A stretch of DNA of 64,000 bases from Winogradskyella sp. MH6 (GCF_022810765.1 NZ_CP094494.1:310001-374000), one strand, 5' to 3'. Counted from the stretch's first letter, positions 26,991 through 34,449 are shown. Numbers and translations: made by a program. The notes: generated by a model from the sequence alone, not told the origin.

Positions 26991-27539
26991 TTATTTTAAA
27001 AATTGTTTTAATTCGGCTTCTAATTCTTCTTTAGTAAACGACCTTTCGTAGAATTGTCGTTTTTCTTTATTATAAATGATTGTTGCTGGTAATGCACCAG
27101 ACCAATCTTTGTTAATAGCAGGTATCCATCGGTTTTGGTCTACATCATCAAAGGCTACTACTTCCGATTGTAAATTATGCTTTTTAATAAATGGCTTTAA
27201 CTTAGTATCATAATTTTTTGGGAAATCTAAACTCACCAACAAAACCTCAACGTTATTGTTTTTATACTTTTCATTAATTTCCTCAAAATACGGTAACTCT
27301 TTTACACAAGGAGCACACCATGTTGCCCAAAAGTTAACCACGTGAACTTTATCATCTTGCATATTGATTAATGGCTCCAAACCATCATAGTCATATATCT
27401 TTAAATCAAAATCTAATACACTCTTAGCTTCTTTCTCTTTATTTAGAGTTAACTCAGATGCATTTATTTCTTTAGTTTCTTCAGTATTGTCCTTACAAGA
27501 ACAGATAACCAATAAACATAAAAATAGTATTCGCTTCAT
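26991..27539 (-). CDS. TlpA-family thiol-disulfide oxidoreductase lipoprotein
   Basis: A 182-residue lipoprotein (Cys after VICS) with the active site FWATWCAPCVKELPYF (Cys75 and Cys78). GALPATIIYN holds the cis-Pro. TlpA/ResA proteins reduce disulfides in envelope proteins, often for cytochrome c maturation, using electrons from DsbD or CcdA. The DsbD gene about 1.6 kb away, in the same direction, is the obvious electron source. It is divergent from marR. Confidence 0.9.
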   Translation of the reverse strand: MKRILFLCLLVICSCKDNTEETKEINASELTLNKEKEAKSVLDFDLKIYDYDGLEPLINMQDDKVHVVNFWATWCAPCVKELPYFEEINEKYKNNNVEVLLVSLDFPKNYDTKLKPFIKKHNLQSEVVAFDDVDQNRWIPAINKDWSGALPATIIYNKEKRQFYERSFTKEELEAELKQFLK

Positions 27540-27593
27540 GACATAAATTTATTAATAGAAACACACACAATTGAATAATTAACAAAAAATTAA

Positions 27594-27623
27594 TTGTGAA
27601 GTAAAAATAATATCATACATTTG
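27594..27623 (+). promoter_or_regulatory. Bacteroidota promoter of marR
   Basis: TTG at 27594-27596, 19 bases, then TACATTTG at 27616-27623, a perfect TAnnTTTG -7 box. The MarR ATG follows at 27642. The 12-base palindrome described next starts inside the -7 box, so a bound repressor would block this promoter. Confidence 0.8.
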
Positions 27624-27644
27624 TATATACAATTGTTGTATATG
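27621..27644. promoter_or_regulatory. Candidate MarR operator at the marR promoter
   Basis: TTGTATATACAA (27621-27632) is a perfect 12-base palindrome. It is followed by another inverted pair, ATACAA and TTGTAT, spaced by 3 bases (27627-27641), reaching the start codon. An identical TTGTATATACAA lies before the nitroreductase gene. A perfect palindrome overlapping the -7 box next to a MarR gene is the usual form of an autoregulatory operator. Confidence 0.7.
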
Positions 27645-28097
27645 AAAGATATAACTGAAATATTAAAAACAAAGACCAGCTTACCATTAGCCAAGAAGAC
27701 CGTTTTAAATGTGTCTTTTGCAAGTAATCATTTTAAGGATGGCATCCTGTCTGTTTTAAAACCTCATGATATATCTATAGAACAATTCAACGTTTTAAGA
27801 ATTTTGCGAGGAAAGAACGGTGAACCTTCTAACTTAAAAGATATTCAAGACAGAATGATTAGTAAAATGAGTAATACCACTCGCCTAGTTGACAAACTCA
27901 TCCTTAAGAATTTGGTTGAGCGTTTCACATGTGAGAAAAACAGAAGAAAAGTTGATATCTACATAACCGACGGAGGTCTTAAATTACTTGAACTAGTTGA
28001 TCCAATTATTGAAGAAAAAGAAAACGAATTAACCAACAATTTAAGTAAGAAAGAGTTAAAAACATTGAACCTTTTGCTCACAAAAATGAGAGGTTAA
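27642..28097 (+). CDS. MarR-family transcriptional regulator
   Basis: I start at the ATG at 27642 (MKDITEILK); the longer frame begins with TTG inside the promoter. It has 151 residues with the winged-helix fold: LKDIQDRMISKMSNTTRLVDKLI is the recognition-helix region (read in two parts), and VERFTCEKNRRKVDIYITDGG is the wing, also in two parts. Only one Cys is seen, in the wing, so a redox switch is not obvious. Two copies of the same palindrome, at its own promoter and before the nitroreductase, suggest it represses both. Confidence 0.88.
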   Translation: MKDITEILKTKTSLPLAKKTVLNVSFASNHFKDGILSVLKPHDISIEQFNVLRILRGKNGEPSNLKDIQDRMISKMSNTTRLVDKLILKNLVERFTCEKNRRKVDIYITDGGLKLLELVDPIIEEKENELTNNLSKKELKTLNLLLTKMRG

Positions 28098-28111
28098 AAA
28101 ATTTTAAAACA

Positions 28112-28127
28112 ACATTTGTATATACAA
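28112..28127. promoter_or_regulatory. Second candidate MarR operator, upstream of the nitroreductase gene
   Basis: ACATTTGTATATACAA here is identical over 16 bases to 27617-27632, including the perfect 12-base palindrome TTGTATATACAA (28116-28127). The -7-like box is AACATTTG (28111-28118), one mismatch from consensus. It sits 30 bases before the ATG at 28158. Confidence 0.7.
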
Positions 28128-28157
28128 CTTAAGTACTAACAACAAAATAATTTTTAC

Positions 28158-28790
28158 ATGAATAAGATTATAGAAAACTTAAAATGGCGCTATGCCACAA
28201 AGAAATTCGATAGTTCTAAAACAATATCTACTGAAGATTTTGAAACGCTCAAAAAAGCTATGCAATTAACAGCATCTTCTTACGGATTACAACCTTACAA
28301 AATCTTAAATATAGTAGACAAAGAAACGCGTACAAAGTTACGTGCTGCATCGTGGAATCAATCACAAATAGAAGATGCATCACACATGATAGTACTTGCT
28401 AATATGACCGATTTCGGAGATGAATTAGTTGACAACTATTTTGAAAACGTTATTGATACCAGAAATCTGAATAAAGAAGATGTAGCAGATTATGCAAATA
28501 CCATAAAATCTACAATTGGCCAACTTAGCCAAGAACAAAAAGCTGTATGGACAGCAAAACAAGCTTATATAGTAGTGGGTAACTTATTATCTGCCGCCGC
28601 ACAATTAAGAATAGATGCCTGTCCTATGGAAGGCTTTCAAAGCGAAGAATACAACAAAATTCTTGATCTAAATTCTAAAAATCTTAATGCTGCAGTAGTT
28701 GTTACTCTTGGCTATAGATCTGAAGAAGATGGTACTCAACACTATAAAAAAGTAAGAAAATCAGAAAATCAATTATTTACAAACATTTAA
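28158..28790 (+). CDS. NAD(P)H-dependent nitroreductase, NfsB-like
   Basis: A 210-residue nitroreductase of the NfsB/oxygen-insensitive group. LKWRYATKKFD at the N-terminus and SSYGLQPYKIL are flavin-binding motifs, AAAQLRIDACPMEGFQ is the family block, and VVTLGYRSEEDGTQ closes the fold. It reduces nitro compounds or quinones with FMN. Control by the adjacent MarR protein is suggested by the shared palindrome. yceI follows after 22 bases without its own operator, so the two are probably co-transcribed. Confidence 0.9.
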   Translation: MNKIIENLKWRYATKKFDSSKTISTEDFETLKKAMQLTASSYGLQPYKILNIVDKETRTKLRAASWNQSQIEDASHMIVLANMTDFGDELVDNYFENVIDTRNLNKEDVADYANTIKSTIGQLSQEQKAVWTAKQAYIVVGNLLSAAAQLRIDACPMEGFQSEEYNKILDLNSKNLNAAVVVTLGYRSEEDGTQHYKKVRKSENQLFTNI

Positions 28791-28812
28791 AACTTAAAAA
28801 CAAACAATTACA

Positions 28813-29382
28813 ATGAAAAACAAAAATTCACAAATCGCTATGCTATTTATCTTAGCATTCTCTTTTATGTCATTTACAGTGCTAAAAGACAAAAAAGTAG
28901 ATGTATCATCAAGTAAAGTAACATGGAAAGGCTACAAAGTTGGTGGTGAGCACGAAGGAACAATTAAACTAAAAGAAGGTTCTTTATCTTTTAATGATGA
29001 TACTTTAGAAGGTGGTTCTTTTACTATTGATATGACTTCTATAAATACCACAGATTTAACAGGAGATTATAAAGACAAATTAGATGGTCATTTAAAATCT
29101 GATGATTTCTTTGGTGTAGATGAATATCCAACAGCGACTTTAAAAATCACTTCAGTAAGCGGTAAAAATGGTAAATACAATGTTAAAGGAGACATTACCA
29201 TAAAAGGTATAACAGAATCAATTTCTTTTCCTATGACAGTTACTGAAAATTCTGCAACTGCTAGTTTAAAAATAGACAGAACAAAGCACAAAATCACATA
29301 TAAATCACCTTCGTTATTAGAAACTTTAAAAGATAAAGCTATCTATGACGAATTTGATATTAATGTAGAATTAAAATTTTAA
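28813..29382 (+). CDS. YceI-family periplasmic lipid-binding-like protein
   Basis: A 189-residue exported protein (signal peptide to about residue 24) with the YceI beta-barrel pattern. It shows SSKVTWKGYKVGGEHEGTI, GGSFTIDMTSI, HLKSDDFFGVDEYPTA and GDITIKGITESISFP. YceI members bind isoprenoid-like lipids in their barrel; the physiological ligand is usually unknown. The MarR-nitroreductase-YceI arrangement suggests a stress-induced set. A strong terminator follows. Confidence 0.92.
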   Translation: MKNKNSQIAMLFILAFSFMSFTVLKDKKVDVSSSKVTWKGYKVGGEHEGTIKLKEGSLSFNDDTLEGGSFTIDMTSINTTDLTGDYKDKLDGHLKSDDFFGVDEYPTATLKITSVSGKNGKYNVKGDITIKGITESISFPMTVTENSATASLKIDRTKHKITYKSPSLLETLKDKAIYDEFDINVELKF

Positions 29383-29414
29383 TTCCCTAAGGGTTAATAG
29401 CAATCCATTTTTTC

Positions 29415-29466
29415 AAGATTCTTGTTCAAGTATATAATTTATATGAAGACAAGAATCTTTTTTGTT
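29415..29466 (+). terminator. Terminator downstream of yceI
   Basis: AAGATTCTTGT (29415-29425) pairs with ACAAGAATCTT (29449-29459), followed by a run of T. The 23-base loop is AT-rich. It isolates the yceI group from the trp promoter, which begins 7 bases later. Confidence 0.8.
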
Positions 29467-29472
29467 TTATAG

Positions 29473-29503
29473 TTTGAAATAAAAATTTTCATTTCTATAT
29501 TTG
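29473..29503 (+). promoter_or_regulatory. Consensus promoter of the trp operon
   Basis: TTTG at 29473-29476, exactly 19 bases, then TATATTTG at 29496-29503: both Bacteroidota elements match consensus. The start of transcription is expected around 29508-29511, only a base or so before the leader-peptide ATG at 29512, so the leader message may be almost leaderless. Confidence 0.85.
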
Positions 29504-29511
29504 ACTCACAG

Positions 29512-29568
29512 ATGAAAACAATAACAAATCATACTTGGTGGTGGAATTTTGCAAACTCATGTTCGTGA
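29512..29568 (+). CDS. trpL: trp operon leader peptide with three consecutive Trp codons
   Basis: This 18-codon open frame reads MKTITNHTWWWNFANSCS. Three adjacent TGG codons lie at 29536-29544 and the stop is TGA at 29566-29568. Too short for standard gene calling, but it lies between a consensus promoter and a terminator hairpin directly upstream of trpE. Scarce Trp-tRNA would stall the ribosome on the TGG run. This is the classical arrangement of transcription attenuation. Confidence 0.9.
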   Translation: MKTITNHTWWWNFANSCS

Positions 29569-29627
29569 AAGAAACCTTGTATGTTATATTATAGAAAAAG
29601 GCTTGTCATTCACGACAAGCCTTTTTT
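29564..29627 (+). terminator. trp attenuator: terminator hairpin with a possible antiterminator
   Basis: The terminator stem is GGCTTGTC (29600-29607) with GACAAGCC (29614-29621), extended by five A-T pairs, with a 6-base loop and six T (29622-29627). A competing pairing can be drawn: CGTGAA (29564-29569) with TTCACG (29609-29614) plus CCTT (29575-29578) with AAGG (29598-29601). A ribosome stalled at the Trp codons would leave 29564 onward free, favouring the competitor; one reaching the TGA would cover it and let the terminator form. The hairpin is plain; the switch is inferred. Confidence 0.85.
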
Positions 29628-29642
29628 AATTTTAAATCATAA

Positions 29643-31043
29643 ATGAAAACATTCAGTTTATACACACATTACAAAAAAATACTTGCAGATACTATTACTC
29701 CTGTGAGCATTTATCTTAAAATAAGAGATAAATTTCCTAATAGCATTTTATTAGAGAGTAGTGACTATCATGCCAATGACAATAGTTTTTCTTATATCTG
29801 TTGTAATCCTATTGCTTCCATTAAGGTTAAGGACGGTTTAATTTCCCAAACTTATCCAGACGGAAGCTCTAAAAACAACTTTGCAGAATCTATATGTGTG
29901 GTAGAAGAAATCAACAAATTCACAAGACGATTTAAAGTAGATTCTAATGAAGACTTCAAATTTATAAATAATGGCATCTTTGGCTATACCGCTTACGACG
30001 CAGTAAAGTATTTTGAGGACATTGAGATTTCTAAAAAAGAAAAATCTATTGATATTCCAGACATTTATTATGCTGTATATCAAAACATCATCGCCATTAA
30101 CCATTTTAAAAACGAGGCTTACATTTTTGCGCATTGTTTTGATACTGATAACAACATTGATGAGATACATCAAATTATACAAACAAGGCAATATGCCTCT
30201 TATAACTTCAATGAAAAAGGTGACATTCAATCTAACCTCACAGATGAAGAATATAAACAACATGTAGAGCTCGCTAAAAAACATTGTGCCAGAGGTGATG
30301 TGTTTCAGCTAGTATTGTCTAAGCAGTTCTCACAAGAATTTAGTGGAGATGAATTTAATGTATACAGAGCATTAAGAAGTATTAACCCTTCCCCTTACCT
30401 ATTTTATTTTGATTACGGAAGTTTTAAAATCTTCGGAAGTTCGCCAGAAGCACAACTCATCGTTAAAGAAGGTAAAGCAGAAATTCATCCTATTGCAGGC
30501 ACATTTAAACGAACAGGAAATGACCTTAAGGATGCAGAAATAGCTGAAAAGCTAATTAACGACGACAAAGAAAACAGCGAGCATGTAATGCTGGTTGACC
30601 TAGCCAGAAACGATCTTAGTAGACATGGCTCTAACGTTACAGTAGAAAACTATAGAGAGGTGCAATTCTTTTCGCATGTAATTCACTTAGTAAGTAAAGT
30701 AACAGGGACGAAACATAAAGGAGCTGATACTATGCAAATCGTGGCAGATACCTTTCCTGCAGGAACATTAAGCGGTGCACCAAAACATATGGCCATGCAA
30801 CTCATAGAAAAATATGAAAAAACAAGCCGTAGTTTTTATGGAGGTGCTATAGGCTTTATGGATTTTGAAGGCAATTTTAACCATGCCATTATGATTAGGA
30901 CATTTTTAAGTAAAAATCACAAACTATTCTGGCAAGCAGGTGCAGGATTGGTCGCAAAATCTAGCCCAGAAAACGAACTACAGGAAGTCTATAATAAGTT
31001 AGGTGCTTTAACAAAAGCTATTGAACTTGCTAAAGAAATTTAA
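29643..31043 (+). CDS. trpE: Anthranilate synthase component I
   Basis: A 466-residue chorismate-utilising enzyme. It makes anthranilate from chorismate with ammonia delivered by TrpG. ILLESSDY near residue 35 is the Trp feedback-binding motif, and FQLVLSKQF, IHPIAGTFKRTG, NEHVMLVDLARND-like (SEHVMLVDLARND) and the late GAIGFMDFEGNFNHAI are conserved catalytic blocks. It is the first structural gene after the attenuator. Its stop is one base from the trpG start. Feedback inhibition by tryptophan is expected from the family. Confidence 0.96.
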   Translation: MKTFSLYTHYKKILADTITPVSIYLKIRDKFPNSILLESSDYHANDNSFSYICCNPIASIKVKDGLISQTYPDGSSKNNFAESICVVEEINKFTRRFKVDSNEDFKFINNGIFGYTAYDAVKYFEDIEISKKEKSIDIPDIYYAVYQNIIAINHFKNEAYIFAHCFDTDNNIDEIHQIIQTRQYASYNFNEKGDIQSNLTDEEYKQHVELAKKHCARGDVFQLVLSKQFSQEFSGDEFNVYRALRSINPSPYLFYFDYGSFKIFGSSPEAQLIVKEGKAEIHPIAGTFKRTGNDLKDAEIAEKLINDDKENSEHVMLVDLARNDLSRHGSNVTVENYREVQFFSHVIHLVSKVTGTKHKGADTMQIVADTFPAGTLSGAPKHMAMQLIEKYEKTSRSFYGGAIGFMDFEGNFNHAIMIRTFLSKNHKLFWQAGAGLVAKSSPENELQEVYNKLGALTKAIELAKEI

Positions 31044-31044
31044 T

Positions 31045-31611
31045 ATGAAAAAGGTTTTAGTAATCGACAATTACGATAGTTTCACTTACAATTTAGTTCA
31101 TTATTTAGAAGACTTGAATTGTGAAGTCACTGTAAAACGAAATGATAAATTAACACTTGAAGAAGTAGATGCTTTTGATAAAATAGTGCTCTCACCAGGT
31201 CCTGGAATACCAGACGAAGCCGGACTTCTAAAGGAGATTATTGCTAAGTACGCACCAACAAAAAGTATACTTGGTGTTTGCTTAGGACAACAAGCTATTG
31301 GAGAAGTGTTTGGTGGCACATTAGAAAATCTAGATACAGTTTATCATGGTGTTGCAACACATGTAACGCTTTCTGTTGATGATGAGTCATTATTTAAAGG
31401 TATAGATAAAACCTTTGAAGTTGGCAGATACCACTCTTGGGTAGTGAGTAACAATTTACCAGAGTTATTAGAGGCTACTTCATTTGATACTAATGGGCAG
31501 ATTATGTCATTAAGACACAAAGTCTATGATGTTAAGGGTGTACAATATCATCCTGAATCTGTATTAACACCAGATGGGAAAAAGATTTTAGAAAACTGGG
31601 TGAATAATTAG
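31045..31611 (+). CDS. trpG: Anthranilate synthase component II (glutamine amidotransferase)
   Basis: I start at the ATG at 31045 (MKKVLVIDNYDSFTYNL); a longer frame uses a TTG within trpE. The 188-residue class I amidotransferase has LSPGPGIP, the nucleophile in GVCLGQQAIGE, and VQYHPES with the catalytic His. It supplies ammonia from glutamine to TrpE. The stop is followed by a short repetitive AGACTTTAGA stretch and then a four-helix-bundle gene, instead of trpD directly as would be expected. Confidence 0.96.
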   Translation: MKKVLVIDNYDSFTYNLVHYLEDLNCEVTVKRNDKLTLEEVDAFDKIVLSPGPGIPDEAGLLKEIIAKYAPTKSILGVCLGQQAIGEVFGGTLENLDTVYHGVATHVTLSVDDESLFKGIDKTFEVGRYHSWVVSNNLPELLEATSFDTNGQIMSLRHKVYDVKGVQYHPESVLTPDGKKILENWVNN

Positions 31612-31641
31612 ACTTTAGACACTAGAAAATAGACTTTAGAT
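31612..31641. repeat. AGAC/TTAGA-rich linker before the four-helix-bundle gene
   Basis: The spacer after trpG is built from near-repeats: ACTTTAGAC, ACTAGAAA and AGACTTTAGAT, with AGACTTTAGA seen twice counting the end of trpG. The spacer after the four-helix-bundle gene is made of the complementary words (GTCTTACATCTC, AATCTAA). The two look like a degenerate inverted pair around the inserted gene. Confidence 0.5.
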
Positions 31642-31998
31642 ATGAATAACTATAAAGAATTGAAAGTTTGGCAAAAATCTATGGAACTGGTTGAACTAGT
31701 CTACAAGTTAACCTCATTGTTTCCAAAAGAAGAAAAATATGGATTAATTAGCCAGATACAAAGAAGTGCAGTCTCAATTCCTTCAAATATAGCTGAAGGT
31801 GCTGGTAGAAATTCAAATAAAGAGTTCAAACATTTTATTAGTATAGCTAATGGGTCTTCAAATGAATTAAGCACACAATTACATTTAAGTATTCGTATAG
31901 GATACATCAATGAAAATGAAGTAACGGAAATTTTCAAACTACTAACTGAAATTCAGAAAATTAACTATACGTTAATTAAAAAGTTCTCAAATCTATAG
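31642..31998 (+). CDS. Four-helix-bundle protein (23S rRNA intervening-sequence-protein family)
   Basis: A 118-residue protein with the family pattern: ELKVWQKSMELVELVY, then FPKEEKYGLISQIQRSAVSIPSNIAEG, read in two parts, then ISIANGSSNELSTQLHLS. The fold is four antiparallel helices forming rings of five; relatives include proteins encoded inside 23S rRNA intervening sequences and the Avd protein of diversity-generating retroelements. No enzymatic motif is visible. It splits the trp operon between trpG and trpD and is flanked by repetitive linkers, so it looks like an inserted accessory gene. It has no obvious link to tryptophan synthesis. Confidence 0.9.
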   Translation: MNNYKELKVWQKSMELVELVYKLTSLFPKEEKYGLISQIQRSAVSIPSNIAEGAGRNSNKEFKHFISIANGSSNELSTQLHLSIRIGYINENEVTEIFKLLTEIQKINYTLIKKFSNL

Positions 31999-32020
31999 TC
32001 TTACATCTCAAATCTAACAC
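31999..32020. repeat. GTCT/ATCTC linker after the four-helix-bundle gene
   Basis: This 22-base spacer between the four-helix-bundle stop and trpD continues the pattern CTATAGTCTTACATCTC then AATCTAACAC begun in the last codons of the gene. Its reverse complement resembles the linker in front of the gene (TTAGAT and AGACTATAG words). Confidence 0.45.
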
Positions 32021-33013
32021 ATGAAAGAAATTTTAAACAGACTAATAAATCAAGAAAGCATCTCAGCAGAAGAAGCCAAGAGGGTTTTAGTAAATATCTC
32101 AAATGGTGTATACAACAAAAGCCAGATCGCTTCTTTTTTAACCGTTTACATGATGCGAAGTATTACTACAGAAGAACTTCGTGGTTTTAGAGATGCCTTA
32201 TTAGAACTTTGTATTCCTGTTGAATTAGATGGCTACAATACTATTGATTTATGTGGCACAGGCGGTGATGGCAAAAATACGTTTAACATATCAACCCTAT
32301 CCTCGTTTGTCACTGCTGGTGCTGGAGTACATGTAACAAAACATGGTAATTATGGCGTTTCATCTGCATCAGGCTCTTCTAACGTTATGGAGCATTTAGG
32401 TATAAAATTTTCTAATGAAATTGATTTTTTAAAACGCAGTTTAGACAAAGCTGGAATTTGTGTTTTGCACGCACCTCTTTTTCATCCTGCCATGAAAAAT
32501 GTGGCACCAATACGTAAGGAGCTTGGTGTAAAAACCTTTTTCAACATGCTGGGTCCAATGGTAAACCCAGCATTTCCAAAAAATCAGATGGTTGGTGTGT
32601 TTAATTTAGAATTACTCAGACTATACGGTTATTTATATCAAGAAACTAATAAAAATTATGCTATAGTACATGCTTTGGACGGTTATGATGAAATATCGCT
32701 AACGGGAAAAACCAAAACAATCACCAATACTTCCGAAACCTTATTTGAAGCTCATGATATTGGTCTAAATCAAATAGATGCTTCTGATATTTATGGTGGA
32801 ACTACTGTAAAAGAAGCAGCTAAAATTTTCAAAAAGATTATTAACGGAAAGGGAACCGAAGCCCAAAATAGCGTGGTCTGCGCCAATGCTGGTCTGGCCA
32901 TAGCAACGGTAAAACAGATTTCGCACCAAGAAGGTATTGCAATGGCTGATGAATCCTTAAAAAGTGGTCTTGCAAAATCTAGTCTAGAAAAATTAATAGA
33001 ACTTAGTAAATGA
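32021..33013 (+). CDS. trpD: Anthranilate phosphoribosyltransferase
   Basis: A 330-residue enzyme that joins anthranilate to phosphoribosyl pyrophosphate. The signature DLCGTGGDGKNTFNIST binds the pyrophosphate, KHGNYGVSSASGSSN and the DEISLTG block are conserved. Its last 4 bases overlap trpC (ATGA), so the downstream genes are translationally coupled. It lies 22 bases after the four-helix-bundle gene rather than after trpG. Confidence 0.97.
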   Translation: MKEILNRLINQESISAEEAKRVLVNISNGVYNKSQIASFLTVYMMRSITTEELRGFRDALLELCIPVELDGYNTIDLCGTGGDGKNTFNISTLSSFVTAGAGVHVTKHGNYGVSSASGSSNVMEHLGIKFSNEIDFLKRSLDKAGICVLHAPLFHPAMKNVAPIRKELGVKTFFNMLGPMVNPAFPKNQMVGVFNLELLRLYGYLYQETNKNYAIVHALDGYDEISLTGKTKTITNTSETLFEAHDIGLNQIDASDIYGGTTVKEAAKIFKKIINGKGTEAQNSVVCANAGLAIATVKQISHQEGIAMADESLKSGLAKSSLEKLIELSK

Positions 33014-33795
33014 ACATCCTAGATAAAATAGTAATTGACAAACGCAAAGAAGTTGCACTTCGAAAAAGTCTAATTCCTTTAAAACAATTGGAAACTTCAG
33101 TGCTTTTTGAAAGATCAACAATTTCACTTTCACAAAGTTTAAAAAACAGTACTTCTGGCATTATAGCAGAACACAAGAGACGTTCTCCTTCAAAAGCTGT
33201 TATAAATCAAAGTTTAAATGTGCAAGACGTCTCTAAAGGTTACAAAGATGCTGGTGTTTGTGGTATGTCTGTACTAACAGATGGTAAATATTTTGGTGGA
33301 TCTTTAGACGACTTACTTATTGCAAGAGCCAGTTGCAATTTGCCATTATTACGAAAAGAATTTATCATAGATACCTACCAAATTGTAGAAGCTAAGGCTT
33401 ATGGTGCAGATGTGATTTTGTTGATTGCTGCAATCCTAACTAAAGAAGAAATAAAACAATTTTCGGAATTAGCGAAAAGCTTAGATTTAGATGTTTTACT
33501 CGAAGTACATAATTTAGACGAACTTCAAAAATCCATCATACCAACGATTGATATGCTTGGTGTGAATAACCGAAATTTAAAAACTTTTGAAGTAAGCTTA
33601 GAAACGTCAAAAGCATTGAGTAATCACATTCCGAATGATTTCGTAAAAGTTTCAGAAAGTGGAATAAGCTCTGTTGATGCCATAAAAGAATTACAGCCTT
33701 ATGGATACAAAGGCTTTTTAATTGGTGAGAATTTCATGAAGACTGATAATCCAGGTCTTAGCGCAACAGAATTCATTAATACTCTAAACCAATGA
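33010..33795 (+). CDS. trpC: Indole-3-glycerol-phosphate synthase
   Basis: A 261-residue TIM-barrel enzyme that closes the indole ring. IIAEHKRRSPSKAVI, YFGGSLDDL, PLLRKEFIIDTYQI, GVNNRNLKTFEV and SESGIS are the catalytic and phosphate-binding blocks. It overlaps trpD by 4 bases and trpF by 4 bases. It is a separate protein from TrpF here, not a TrpC-TrpF fusion. Confidence 0.97.
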   Translation: MNILDKIVIDKRKEVALRKSLIPLKQLETSVLFERSTISLSQSLKNSTSGIIAEHKRRSPSKAVINQSLNVQDVSKGYKDAGVCGMSVLTDGKYFGGSLDDLLIARASCNLPLLRKEFIIDTYQIVEAKAYGADVILLIAAILTKEEIKQFSELAKSLDLDVLLEVHNLDELQKSIIPTIDMLGVNNRNLKTFEVSLETSKALSNHIPNDFVKVSESGISSVDAIKELQPYGYKGFLIGENFMKTDNPGLSATEFINTLNQ

Positions 33796-34439
33796 AACTT
33801 AAAATCTGTGGAATGAAATATAACACGTCCGAAGTTGCAGCATTGCAACCAGACTATCTTGGCTTTATATTTTATGATAAATCACCTCGTAATTTTGAAG
33901 GTGTCATTCCAGAGTTACCAAATACCATCAAAAAAGTTGGTGTTTTTGTAGATGAGACAGTTGACGTTATTATTCAGATAATTAAAAAATTTGGACTTGA
34001 TGCAATTCAGTTGCATGGTAATGAATCACCGGACTATTGCAAAGAATTAAAAAACCATTGTCATGCTGAACTTGATTCAGCATCTCAATATGAGATCATC
34101 AAAGTCTTCAGCATCAAAGACGAATTCGACTTTAGTCAACTGCAACCTTATGAAGATGTGGTAGATTATTTTCTATTCGATACTAAAGGAAAATTACCTG
34201 GCGGAAACGGTTACACCTTCAATTGGGACGTGTTAAAAGAGTATCCATCAACAAAACCTTACTTTTTAAGTGGAGGCATTGGATTAGAGGAAATAGACAA
34301 TGTGATGTCTTTCTTGCAAAGGGAGGAATCTAAATATTGCTATGCTATAGATATCAATAGCAAATTTGAAATTAAGCCTGGGTTAAAGGCTATTGAAAAA
34401 TTAGAAGAATTTATAACCAATTTGTCATTCCGCACTTGA
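33792..34439 (+). CDS. trpF: Phosphoribosylanthranilate isomerase with a REP-like insertion
   Basis: A 215-residue TIM-barrel isomerase. KICGMK, QLHGNESPDYC, FLFDTKGKLPGG and LSGGIGLEEI are its conserved blocks, so the catalytic Cys and Asp are intact. Between CKELKN and YEIIKVFS lies an extra in-frame HCHAELDSASQ, encoded by a hairpin repeat (34059-34086). The insertion falls where a surface loop is expected and keeps the frame. The last residues (LSFRT) and the stop are also encoded by a second repeat copy. It should still be functional, but its loop and tail are recent additions. Confidence 0.93.
   Translation: MKLKICGMKYNTSEVAALQPDYLGFIFYDKSPRNFEGVIPELPNTIKKVGVFVDETVDVIIQIIKKFGLDAIQLHGNESPDYCKELKNHCHAELDSASQYEIIKVFSIKDEFDFSQLQPYEDVVDYFLFDTKGKLPGGNGYTFNWDVLKEYPSTKPYFLSGGIGLEEIDNVMSFLQREESKYCYAIDINSKFEIKPGLKAIEKLEEFITNLSFRT
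34059..34086 (+). repeat. REP-like hairpin element A, inside trpF
   Basis: GTCATGCTGAACTTGATTCA and onward: stem ATGCTGAA (34063-34070), loop CTTGA, stem TTCAGCAT (34076-34083), preceded by GTC-type bases and followed by CTC. Translated in frame as CHAELDSASQ within TrpF. Confidence 0.85.
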
Positions 34440-34449
34440 TACGGAATCC
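34423..34449 (+). repeat. REP-like hairpin element B, covering the trpF stop codon
   Basis: Stem ATTCCGCA (34427-34434), loop CTTGA (34435-34439), stem TACGGAAT (34440-34447), with one C-A mismatch. It has the same TGTC lead and the same CTTGA loop as element A, but a different stem sequence that still pairs. It encodes the last residues and TGA of TrpF. Confidence 0.85.

Noticed and set aside
31642..31998. 23S rRNA intervening sequence
   Set aside because: The protein family matches, but there is no rRNA sequence around it; the neighbours are trpG and trpD.
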